Part shown: positions 14,491-22,607 of the stretch, piece by piece
How the letters are laid out: each line of letters starts with the position of its first letter
Position numbering within the stretch: position 1 is the stretch's first letter
Source: an uncultured Lachnospiraceae bacterium
Lineage (GTDB): Bacteria; Bacillota; Clostridia; Lachnospirales; Lachnospiraceae
Direction: 5' to 3'
NCBI GenBank assembly: GCA_910589195.1
Contig: CAJUTC010000038.1
Span: forward strand, 1-39,724
Length of the DNA stretch: 39,724 nt
Translations under genes and position numbers: made by a program
The notes under the pieces: generated by a model
Seen by the model: only the letters and a program-made list of their open reading frames with translations
Databases searched by the model: none
Told to the model about the DNA's origin: nothing

Positions 14491-16974
14491 CTATCGTCTG
14501 ATAGCATTTTCCGTTTTCAGGTCAACAGTAACTTTCTTTAAATGCCAAATATCCCTTACATACTCTTCAATGGTACGGTCAGAGGTAAATTTGCCGCAGC
14601 AAGCTACATTCATAATGGCAGCCTCTGCCCACCATTTCTCATCCCTGTATGCCTTGTCAACCCTTTCATGGGCTTCTGCATAAGCACGGAAGTCTTTTAA
14701 GATAAAGTAGGTGTCAGCCCGATTGCTGCTTTGTGTATTTAACAAGGAATTATAAATATCACGGAACAGCTCCGGATCGTGAGGCGCATAATAACCATTA
14801 ATCAACTGCATCAATACCCGCCGGATATCCTGGTCGCTGTTAAAGATATCCATGGGCACATAGCCGCCATTGTTTTCATAATCGATTACTTCATCCGAAG
14901 ATAATCCGAAAATAAAGGCTTTATCCTCACCTACTTCTTCTACGATTTCTACATTTGCGCCATCCATAGTTCCTAATGTAAGGGCGCCATTTAACATAAA
15001 CTTCATGTTTCCGGTTCCGGAAGCTTCCTTAGAAGCTGTGGAAATCTGCTCACTTACATCAGCAGCGGCAAAAATAATTTCCGCGTTGCTTACCCGGTAA
15101 TCCTCAATAAATACTACTTTAATCTTTCCATTAATGCTCTTATCATTATTAATTACATCTGCCACAGCATTAATCAGCTTAATGGTCAGTTTGGCAATCT
15201 TATAGCCAGCCGCCGCTTTTGCGCCAAAGATAAAGGTTCTGGGGATAATATCCATATTTGGATTATCCTTTAACTGGTTGTATAAAAACATTACATGAAG
15301 GATATTCATTAACTGGCGCTTATACTCATGAAGCCGTTTTACCTGTACATCAAAGATCGAACGAGGATCCACGTCAATGCCATTGTGCTCCTTAATATAC
15401 TTTGCCAAACGAAGCTTATTCTGATATTTAATGTTCATAAACTCCTGCTGGCACTTCTCGTCAGAAGCGTAAACTGCCAGTTTCTTAATATGCGGAAGAT
15501 TGGTAATCCATTCATTTCCAATTTTAGAAGTTACCCAATCTGCCAGCAGCGGATTTCCGTGAAGAAGGAAACGTCTTTGTGTAATGCCATTGGTCTTATT
15601 ATTAAACTTCTCCGGATACATCTGGTAGAAGGACTTTAATTCCTGGTTCTTCAAAATTTCTGTATGAAGTCTCGCAACGCCGTTTACAGAGAAGCTTCCC
15701 GCAATAGCCAGATGGGCCATCTTCACCTGTCCGTCATAGATAATCGCCATCTTCTTTACCTTTTCCTGATCCCCAGGGAATTTCGCCTGGATATCAGCGA
15801 TAAACCGACGGTTAATTTCTTCTACGATCTGGTAAATACGGGGAAGCAAGCGGGAGAACAGTTCAATCGGCCATTTTTCCAAAGCTTCTGCCATAATCGT
15901 ATGGTTGGTATAAGCGCAGGTCTTTGTAGTAACTTCCCATGCTTCTTCCCAATCCAGATGATAAACATCTAACAGGATACGCATTAATTCCGCTACCGCA
16001 ACGGTAGGATGGGTATCATTTAACTGGAATACCACCTTTTCATAGAACTTTCGGATATCATCATGCTTTTCCATGTATTTGGCCACCGCACGCTGCACGC
16101 TTGCGGAAATAAAGAAATATTGCTGCTTTAACCGAAGTTCTTTGCCTGCATAGTGGTTGTCATTAGGATACAGCACTTCACAAATATTCTTTGCCAAATT
16201 CTCCTGCTCAACTGCCTTCTGATAGTCGCCCTTATCAAAGGAATCCAGGCTAAAGGTATTAATGGGCTGCGCATCCCATACACGGAGGGTATTTACCACA
16301 TTGTTGCCATAGCCCACTACAGGAATGTCATAAGGAACTGCCAGAACCGACTGGTAGCCCTCCTGCACAAAGTTGCTGCGCTTACCGTCCCACTCAGCTT
16401 TTACATATCCTCCGAATTTTACTTCCATAGAATATTCAGAACGGCGCACTTCAAATGGGTTTCCATCCTTTAACCATTCATCCGGAACTTCAACCTGGAA
16501 GCCATCTTCGATCTTCTGCTTAAACATTCCGTAGCGATAACGGATGCCACAGCCGTATGCCGGATAGTTTAAGGTTGCCAGGGAGTCTAAAAAGCAGGCA
16601 GCCAGACGGCCTAAACCACCGTTTCCCAGCGCCGCGTCCGGCTCCTGATCTTCGATCAGATTTAAGTCAAAGCCCATCTCATCTAAGGCTTCCTTAATTT
16701 CCTGGTACGCGCAGATATTAATCATATTATTGCCAAGGGCGCGGCCCATTAAAAATTCCATGGACAAATAATATACGGTCTTGGCATCCTGCTTCTCGTA
16801 TTCTTTGTGGGTAGCAATCCATTGATCAATCACTACATCCTTTACAGCAAAGGCCACAGCTTGAAATACCTGAGCCGGGGTAGCATCGTCAATGGTCTTC
16901 CGGAAAAGGCTTTTTACATTATAAAGCACAGACTGCTTAAACTCCTCTTTATTAAAGCCATTCATTTTCTTCAT
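14491..16974 (-). CDS. glgP: Glycogen/maltodextrin phosphorylase
   Basis: PLP-dependent alpha-glucan phosphorylase (GT35) that releases glucose 1-phosphate from glycogen or maltodextrin. 827 aa, the usual length; ATG 16974 (MKKMNGFNKEEFKQSVLYNV) has GAGGAGG eight bases upstream. Recognisable blocks are EDQEPDAALGNGGLGRLAAC (substrate and phosphate site), NDTHPTVAVAELMRILLD, RRFLLHGNPLLADWV, RLHEYKRQLMNILH, and the cofactor-binding KEASGTGNMKFMLNGALTLG with the PLP-linked Lys. The animal-type allosteric N-terminal Ser-phosphorylation site is absent, as in bacteria. No glg biosynthesis genes adjoin. The terminator is shared with the spoIID control region, so glycogen turnover and early sporulation are neighbours but not co-expressed. 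Confidence 0.97.
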   Translation of the reverse strand: MKKMNGFNKEEFKQSVLYNVKSLFRKTIDDATPAQVFQAVAFAVKDVVIDQWIATHKEYEKQDAKTVYYLSMEFLMGRALGNNMINICAYQEIKEALDEMGFDLNLIEDQEPDAALGNGGLGRLAACFLDSLATLNYPAYGCGIRYRYGMFKQKIEDGFQVEVPDEWLKDGNPFEVRRSEYSMEVKFGGYVKAEWDGKRSNFVQEGYQSVLAVPYDIPVVGYGNNVVNTLRVWDAQPINTFSLDSFDKGDYQKAVEQENLAKNICEVLYPNDNHYAGKELRLKQQYFFISASVQRAVAKYMEKHDDIRKFYEKVVFQLNDTHPTVAVAELMRILLDVYHLDWEEAWEVTTKTCAYTNHTIMAEALEKWPIELFSRLLPRIYQIVEEINRRFIADIQAKFPGDQEKVKKMAIIYDGQVKMAHLAIAGSFSVNGVARLHTEILKNQELKSFYQMYPEKFNNKTNGITQRRFLLHGNPLLADWVTSKIGNEWITNLPHIKKLAVYASDEKCQQEFMNIKYQNKLRLAKYIKEHNGIDVDPRSIFDVQVKRLHEYKRQLMNILHVMFLYNQLKDNPNMDIIPRTFIFGAKAAAGYKIAKLTIKLINAVADVINNDKSINGKIKVVFIEDYRVSNAEIIFAAADVSEQISTASKEASGTGNMKFMLNGALTLGTMDGANVEIVEEVGEDKAFIFGLSSDEVIDYENNGGYVPMDIFNSDQDIRRVLMQLINGYYAPHDPELFRDIYNSLLNTQSSNRADTYFILKDFRAYAEAHERVDKAYRDEKWWAEAAIMNVACCGKFTSDRTIEEYVRDIWHLKKVTVDLKTENAIRR

Positions 16975-17022
16975 GTTTTCTCCTCCTCATTTGGGATCCT
17001 TATTTGTTCATGCTTTCCCTTT

Positions 17023-20000
17023 TTATGCTTTCGCAACACCAAGTGTTACGTTTTCGCCATTAATGTTCCATTCCTTCGTAAACACAGGATTGATTCTCCC
17101 GGTCTTGGCCTGTTCCATTTTATCCTGCCCCAAATTAACGGAATCCGCAAGAACCTCTTTCCCGATTTTTTCCGCATTATCATCCAAAATCCTTGCGGCC
17201 TTTTCGCTGTCATCCGCCATATAAACCTGGATATGATCCGTTACCTCAAACCCGGCTTCCTTTCTCATGGTCTGGATTTTGCTGATAATTTCCCGGACAA
17301 ATCCTTCCTCCATCAGCTCCTTTGTCAAATTCGTATCCAATACAACCGTTACATAGTTGTCTTCTTCTGTTACAAACCCTTCTTTTTGCGCCACGTCAAT
17401 CAGCAAATCATCCTTTTCCAAAACTACCTTATCATCGCCAAAAGTAAAGGTTAAGGCGCCTGTTTCATTTAAGGTATCCATTGCCTGGTTGCCGTCTAAC
17501 TCAGCCAGCGCTGTGCGGATTACCCCAAGCTGCTTGCCGTATTTGGGGCCTACCGTCTTTAACTGGGGCTTAAAAGTATAAGAAGTGAAGTCCCGCACAT
17601 CTTCCGTAAATTCTACTTTCTTTACATTCAGCTCCTCTTCAATGATGGTTACGTAGAACTGAGATAAGCTGTGTGCCGCCTTTACATACATCCGGCCAAT
17701 GGGCTGGCGGTTTTTGATATTTGCTGTATTCCGGGCAGCACGCCCCATTACTACAATTTTCAGCACCTGATCCATATCTTCTTCCAGTTTACAGTCAATC
17801 ATTGACTCATCGACTGCAGGGAAGTCACACAGATGCACGCTTTCCGGCGCCGTCTGATCAATACTTCTTACCAGATTCTGGTAAATTTCCTCTGCCATAA
17901 AGGGAACCATGGGGGCGGCTGCCTTGGCTGTAGTTACTAACGCGGTATACAAGGTTTCATAGGCATTAATCTTATCCTGCTCCATGCCTTTGGCCCAAAA
18001 ACGCTCTCTGCTTCTTCTTACATACCAGTTGCTCATATCATCTACAAAGGCCTGAAGAGCTCTGGCCGCCTCTGGAATCCGGTAATTTGCCAAATGGTCA
18101 TCCACTGCTTTCACCATGGAATTCATCTTGCTTAACAGCCACTTATCCATTACCGTAAGTTTAGAATACTCCAAAGTATAGTTTGTTGCGTCAAATTCAT
18201 CAATATTCCCATAGAGCACAAAAAATGCGTATGTGTTCCAAAGGGTTCCCATAAATTTCCTTTGTCCTTCCATTACCGCTTTTCCATGGAAACGGTTGGG
18301 CAGCCAAGGAGCTGAATTAATATAGAAATACCAGCGGATGGCATCCGCGCCGTAGGTCTTCAGCGCGTCAAAAGGATCTACCGCATTTCCTTTTGATTTG
18401 CTCATCTTCTGTCCATTTTCATCCTGCACATGGCCCATTACAATTACATTTTCATAAGGCGCCTTGTTAAACAGCAGCGTAGACTCTGCCAAAAGGGAAT
18501 AGAACCAGCCTCTGGTCTGATCCACAGCCTCTGAGATAAACTGGGCCGGGAACTGGGCTTCAAATAATTCCCGGTTTTCAAATGGATAATGATGCTGCGC
18601 AAAGGGCATTGCACCAGAATCAAACCAGCAGTCGATTACTTCCGGAACCCGGCGCATCAGCTTATTACACTTTGGACAGGTGATCACTACATCATCAATG
18701 AAAGGACGGTGAAGCTCCACTTCCTGTGGGGAACTTCCTGGCTCCTTTGCATACTTTTTAGCCACTTCCTCATAATTAGGGCTCATGGATTTTAATTCTT
18801 CCCGGCTGCCGATGGAATGCATGTGCCCGCATTCACATTCCCAGATGTTAAGTGGCGTTCCCCAATAACGGTTTCTGGAAATTCCCCAATCCTGGATATT
18901 CTCCAGCCAGTCGCCGAAACGTCCCTTTCCGATGCTTTCCGGAATCCAGTTGATGGTATTATTATTGCGAATTAAATCCTCCTTTACCGCGGTCATCTTA
19001 ATAAACCAGGATTCTCTTGCATAATAAATCAAAGGTGTGCCGCATCTCCAGCAATGAGGATAACTGTGCTCAAACTTAGGTGCAGAGAACAAAAGCCCCT
19101 TCTGATCCAGGTCTTTTAAGATTTCCGGATCTGCCTTTTTACAGAACATCCCCGAATAAGGGGTTTCTGCTGTCATCTCGCCTTTTCCATCCACCAACTG
19201 GACAAACGGCAGATCGTATTTCCGCCCTACATTCGCGTCATCCTCACCGAAAGCAGGCGCAATATGAACTACCCCCGTTCCGTCTGTTAACGTAACATAG
19301 GAATCACAGGTGACGTAGAATGCTTTTTTATGCTGCTTTTCACACAGCGCCACCCCACAGCCAAACAGAGGCTCATATTCCTTGTATTCCAAATCTTTCC
19401 CGGTAAATGTTTCCAATACCGTTACATCTTCTCCCAGAACCGATCCCACCAGCGCGCCTGCCAGGTAATACGTATAACCGTCACCGGTCTTTACTTTTAC
19501 ATATTCTTCATCCGGGTTGACACACAAGGCCACATTTGAAGGAAGGGTCCAGGGCGTGGTGGTCCATGCCAGGATATAAGCATCCTCGCCTTTCACTTTA
19601 AACCGTGCAATGGCAGAACGCTCTTTAATATCTTTATACCCCTGCGCTACTTCGTGGGAAGAAAGGGGCGTTCCGCACCGGGGGCAGTAGGGAACAATCT
19701 TAAAGCCTTTATATAACAGACCCTTATTCCAAATCTCTTTCAGCGCCCACCATTCTGATTCAATATAATCATCGTGGTAAGTTACGTAAGGATCTTCCAT
19801 ATCCGCCCAGAAACCTACGGTTGCGGAAAATTCTTCCCACATTCCCTTATATCTCCAGACACTTTCTTTACAATGGCCGATAAACGGCTCTAAGCCATAC
19901 TGTTCAATCTGTTCCTTGCCATCTAACCCTAGTTTTTTCTCCACTTCCAGCTCTACTGGCAGGCCATGGGTATCCCACCCTGCCTTTCTTGGCACCATAT

Positions 20001-20250
20001 AGCCTTTCATCGTGCGGTAGCGTGGAATCATATCCTTGATTACACGTGTTAATACATGGCCGATATGAGGCTTCCCATTGGCCGTAGGGGGGCCGTCATA
20101 GAACACATACGGTTCTCCCTTGGCACGGCTTTCAATACTTTTTTCAAAGATCTTATGATCCGCCCAGAATTTCTCTACTTCTTTTTCACGTTCCACAAAT
20201 TTTAAATCTGTGGGCACTTTCTGATACACCATCTTTGTAGCGTCAGACAT
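17023..20250 (-). CDS. ileS: Isoleucyl-tRNA synthetase
   Basis: Class I aminoacyl-tRNA synthetase charging tRNA-Ile, with an editing domain. 1075 aa from ATG 20250 (MSDATKMVYQKVPTDLKFVE), preferred because GGAGG is nine bases upstream; five codons further up there is an ATG overlapping that site. HIGH motif: GKPHIGHVLTR. KMSKS motif: NGQKMSKSKGNAVDP. Editing/CP1 region includes WTTTPWTLPSNVAL; two Cys pairs (CPRCGTPLSS, CPKCNKLM) bind zinc. The long form with the DWGISRNRYWGTPLNIWEC block belongs to the eukaryote-like IleS2 type, which in characterised examples is less sensitive to mupirocin. Expression is controlled by the Ile T-box leader upstream. Confidence 0.97.
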   Translation of the reverse strand: MSDATKMVYQKVPTDLKFVEREKEVEKFWADHKIFEKSIESRAKGEPYVFYDGPPTANGKPHIGHVLTRVIKDMIPRYRTMKGYMVPRKAGWDTHGLPVELEVEKKLGLDGKEQIEQYGLEPFIGHCKESVWRYKGMWEEFSATVGFWADMEDPYVTYHDDYIESEWWALKEIWNKGLLYKGFKIVPYCPRCGTPLSSHEVAQGYKDIKERSAIARFKVKGEDAYILAWTTTPWTLPSNVALCVNPDEEYVKVKTGDGYTYYLAGALVGSVLGEDVTVLETFTGKDLEYKEYEPLFGCGVALCEKQHKKAFYVTCDSYVTLTDGTGVVHIAPAFGEDDANVGRKYDLPFVQLVDGKGEMTAETPYSGMFCKKADPEILKDLDQKGLLFSAPKFEHSYPHCWRCGTPLIYYARESWFIKMTAVKEDLIRNNNTINWIPESIGKGRFGDWLENIQDWGISRNRYWGTPLNIWECECGHMHSIGSREELKSMSPNYEEVAKKYAKEPGSSPQEVELHRPFIDDVVITCPKCNKLMRRVPEVIDCWFDSGAMPFAQHHYPFENRELFEAQFPAQFISEAVDQTRGWFYSLLAESTLLFNKAPYENVIVMGHVQDENGQKMSKSKGNAVDPFDALKTYGADAIRWYFYINSAPWLPNRFHGKAVMEGQRKFMGTLWNTYAFFVLYGNIDEFDATNYTLEYSKLTVMDKWLLSKMNSMVKAVDDHLANYRIPEAARALQAFVDDMSNWYVRRSRERFWAKGMEQDKINAYETLYTALVTTAKAAAPMVPFMAEEIYQNLVRSIDQTAPESVHLCDFPAVDESMIDCKLEEDMDQVLKIVVMGRAARNTANIKNRQPIGRMYVKAAHSLSQFYVTIIEEELNVKKVEFTEDVRDFTSYTFKPQLKTVGPKYGKQLGVIRTALAELDGNQAMDTLNETGALTFTFGDDKVVLEKDDLLIDVAQKEGFVTEEDNYVTVVLDTNLTKELMEEGFVREIISKIQTMRKEAGFEVTDHIQVYMADDSEKAARILDDNAEKIGKEVLADSVNLGQDKMEQAKTGRINPVFTKEWNINGENVTLGVAKA

Positions 20251-20274
20251 TTCTTCTTCCTCCATCTTCTTGAT

Positions 20275-20580
20275 TTGCAGACAGGACGAAGTTGCCGAAG
20301 AAAGCTTTTCTCAGGTAAAAGAAAAGCTTCCATCCTGTGCAAACAGGACGAAAGCCGCTTCGTTATACCACCCATTACTGCATACATTTATATGAGTTCC
20401 CGGTAACGTGGGAAATCCGTCTTAACTTACCGGATCAAACAGTTAACAATCCAATCCCTTCAGCTAAGCGGCTCCGGAGTGATCTTCAAATCGTTCCTAC
20501 TTACACCAGGCTTCCACCATCCCCAGCTCTCTATGCTTTTCGGTTCGCTTTACTGTCTCCTTCACAGCCTTTCCATACCC
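20275..20580 (-). promoter_or_regulatory. T-box leader (Ile) of ileS
   Basis: tRNA-sensing riboswitch. Minus strand: stem I with AGAGAGC and GGTGGAAGCC, a specifier region GAAGATCACTCCGG giving the isoleucine codon AUC at 20481-20483, and the T-box core AATGGGTGGTATAACG (GGGTGGTA at 20366-20373) that binds the uncharged tRNA 3' end. The terminator stem is CGTCCTGT/ACAGGATG followed by a T-rich stretch. A second copy of the TTCGTCCTGT segment just before the start codon is unusual. Uncharged tRNA-Ile should promote read-through into ileS. Confidence 0.9.
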
Positions 20581-20584
20581 TTCC

Positions 20585-20613
20585 ATTATATAGATGCTCT
20601 TTAAAAAAGTCAA
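20585..20613 (-). promoter_or_regulatory. Promoter of the ileS T-box leader
   Basis: Minus strand TTGACT (20608-20613), 17 bp, TATAAT (20585-20590): a near-consensus sigma-A promoter placed just upstream of stem I of the T-box. It lies between the leader and the small membrane-peptide gene. Confidence 0.85.
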
Positions 20614-20644
20614 GGTGTAACGCCAGGTTTCTTTCCAACCAGCC

Positions 20645-20770
20645 TTATTTCTTGTCATCTTTTTTGCCGGATTTTTTCCTCATCACTCCCCTGACTATTA
20701 TGATCCCTGCTACAGCAAAAAAAGCAACCTCTACGATCAGCTTAGTTAGATCATACATTTCTTGAGCCAT
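20645..20770 (-). CDS. 41-residue single-pass membrane peptide
   Basis: A short gene between the GHL10-type hydrolase and ileS. ATG 20770 has AGGAGGG eight bases upstream. The product reads MAQEMYDLTKLIVEVAFFAV, then an AGIIIV continuation of a hydrophobic helix (about residues 9-26), then a strongly basic tail RGVMRKKSGKKDDKK. This is the standard shape of a small N-out/C-in membrane protein. It stops just ahead of the ileS promoter, so is not part of that transcript. No family recognised; function unknown. Supported by ribosome site, amphipathic layout and positive-inside rule, not by homology. Confidence 0.65.
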   Translation of the reverse strand: MAQEMYDLTKLIVEVAFFAVAGIIIVRGVMRKKSGKKDDKK

Positions 20771-20819
20771 TTTATCCCTCCTTTTCTTAAATTTCTTCTG
20801 AAACCATTTTCACAGGATT

Positions 20820-20859
20820 CCCCATGTCCCATCAGGGTGCCACCATAAATGAAAGCGGG
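20820..20859 (+). repeat. Diverged copy of palindrome 3 of the 4.7-kb array
   Basis: CCCCATG, a CCC/GGG stem-loop, CACCATAAATGAAAG and a GGG end match, in order and spacing, the reverse complement of 4785-4825. The 15-base core CACCATAAATGAAAG is identical in both, while the flanking stem bases differ. It lies between the 41-residue peptide gene and the hydrolase gene. Confidence 0.7.
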
Positions 20860-20900
20860 CTCCTGCCAATCCCGCATAGATCGGGCTGCAAGCACCTCTG

Positions 20901-22235
20901 CTATCGATCCTTTAAAACAGGAATTAAATTTGCCACTTCATATGCTGAAGTTTCCTCCAAAAAGGAACTGTAGCTGAAAAAGCAAAATCCTGATACCTGA
21001 CCGCTGGCTCTTCCTGCCTCCACCTGACGTTTTATAATATCCTGATACCGAAGCCACTCTGACACTTCATTATGGTCGTTTACATTTGTTCCAGCCCGGT
21101 ACATTCCCAGGCCTAAATATAAGGTTACCCTTCCCTTCTTTTTTAAAGCTATCCAAGATTCCAGATTCTGTCCAAAAGCAAATTCCGCCGGCAGCCGCTC
21201 AGAAGTCATAGCCTCAAATCCCCAGTAAAGCTGAGGCATAATATAATCCACATAGCCTTCTGATTCCATCCATCGGTCAATATCAATGAACATACTGGTA
21301 TCGCTCCGTAAATTTCCCAGATATCCCTGAGGGCTAATTCCGAACACTGCTGACGGTTTTACTTCCTTTACCGTCTGATACACCAGGGAAACCAATTGAT
21401 TTACATTTTCCCTCCGCCATGCCGCAATGGGAAGGGCGCTTTTAGACAAATCATATTCTGGCTTATCAAACCAGGTATCCTCCTTGCTATCATCTACCGA
21501 CGGATAAAAATAATCGTCAAAATGGATTCCATCTACATCATACTTTTCCAGCACTTCCCGGACACTTGCCGCCACCAGTTCTCTTACCTGCAAAACAGAC
21601 GGATTTAGATAGTACTGGCCCTCATGCTTTAAAACCCACCTATCATTTTCCGGTGTTTCATCCAAAAGCCACTGCTTTGCCGGGCTTTGTTGGGAAACGT
21701 CATCCCAACTCATTAAATATCCGGTAATCCGGTAAGGGTTAAACCAGGCATGGAGCTTTAGGCCCCTATCATGAGCCGCTTTTACAAAGTACCCGAAGGG
21801 ATCAAATCCTGGATTCTGGCCCTGAACCCCTGACACAAACTTAGACCATGGAAAAAAATCAGAGGGGTACGCGGCGTCGGTATGGGAATGGGCATGAAGA
21901 AAAACCGCATTCATCCCCCAGTCCACACAATGATCCAGCATAGCATCTGCCGCCTGCTTAAATTCCGGCTCCGTTTTCGGCAATGTATTCCATTCTAAAT
22001 AGGAAATCCAGACGCCCTTCAACTCCTCTTGCATCTGCTCCGGCACTTGGGATGTTTCCGAAATTCCCGGTTCAGCTCCCGGCCCTATGTAAGTAACTGG
22101 TTCTTGCAGCAGCCTCTGGTTAGCGCCAGTTCCCCCATATACCGCGGCCAGGCTTCCCATGCTAAACACAACCGCTACGCAAGCGGCTGCCACTGCTTTT
22201 ATCATTGGTCTTCTTTTTTTTCCTAATAATTTCAT
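20901..22235 (-). CDS. Secreted glycosyl hydrolase-like 10 (GHL10/DUF187) protein
   Basis: 444 aa from ATG 22235 (MKLLGKKRRPMIKAVAAACV), with AGAGG seven bases upstream; the longer frame to 22289 lacks a ribosome site. A basic N-terminus and hydrophobic stretch AAACVAVVFSMGSLAAV form a signal peptide. The rest is a TIM-barrel of the YngK/DUF187 family: LKGVWISYLEWNTLP, WGMNAVFLHAHSHTDAAYPS, RGLKLHAWFNPYRIT, YDVDGIHFDDYFYP (putative acid Asp pair) and DYIMPQLYWGFE. Members are surface or envelope-associated and thought to act on peptidoglycan or related glycans; the substrate of this one is unknown. Single gene on its strand, divergent from pncB. Confidence 0.87.
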   Translation of the reverse strand: MKLLGKKRRPMIKAVAAACVAVVFSMGSLAAVYGGTGANQRLLQEPVTYIGPGAEPGISETSQVPEQMQEELKGVWISYLEWNTLPKTEPEFKQAADAMLDHCVDWGMNAVFLHAHSHTDAAYPSDFFPWSKFVSGVQGQNPGFDPFGYFVKAAHDRGLKLHAWFNPYRITGYLMSWDDVSQQSPAKQWLLDETPENDRWVLKHEGQYYLNPSVLQVRELVAASVREVLEKYDVDGIHFDDYFYPSVDDSKEDTWFDKPEYDLSKSALPIAAWRRENVNQLVSLVYQTVKEVKPSAVFGISPQGYLGNLRSDTSMFIDIDRWMESEGYVDYIMPQLYWGFEAMTSERLPAEFAFGQNLESWIALKKKGRVTLYLGLGMYRAGTNVNDHNEVSEWLRYQDIIKRQVEAGRASGQVSGFCFFSYSSFLEETSAYEVANLIPVLKDR

Positions 22236-22566
22236 TCCGTTTCCTCTTTTTATCTGAAATAAATTTTGCATTTGGAAAACCTTTCGCAAAGGCCCGTCTT
22301 AAATCAATGTATTGATACAAAATTCACATATATTCCATCATGATATTTTATCATGAGCCAGGATCCTGCCAGATAACCGCTTCGCCAAAAACATTAAAAG
22401 TAGCCCGTTCAAGACGGCAAACGACCTTTTGGCACCAACATCTTAAGAAAAGTATACCACATATTTCCTTTTCTTCCAATCCCTGTTAACCTGTTTTCTA
22501 TTTACAGTTTTCTTACATATATTGTTAATATTTTAACAATGCTATTGCTATTTTAATAACCTTTAT
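22236..22566. other. Intergenic region between divergent hydrolase and pncB genes
   Basis: Holds an inverted repeat TCATGATAttttaTCATGA near 22337-22355 and two GCCGTC/GACGGG-type short repeats (22285-22425) that could pair in a minus-strand leader of the hydrolase gene. No known riboswitch consensus recognised. Confidence 0.35.
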
Positions 22567-22574
22567 GCTATAAT
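22545..22574 (+). promoter_or_regulatory. Promoter of pncB
   Basis: TTGCTA and TATAAT (22569-22574) separated by 18 bp, about 33 bp before the start codon, which has AAGGAG at good spacing. A normal sigma-A promoter. Confidence 0.6.
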
Positions 22575-22607
22575 CTGAAAAAACACAGGATACAAGGAGA
22601 ACCTACC

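Noticed and set aside
16807..17454. 215-codon plus-strand frame opposite glgP and ileS
   Set aside because: Composition is that of the reverse complement of two conserved genes; no independent support.
22285..22440. Possible structured leader of the GHL10-type hydrolase gene
   Set aside because: Only short scattered complementary segments; no consistent fold or known consensus.
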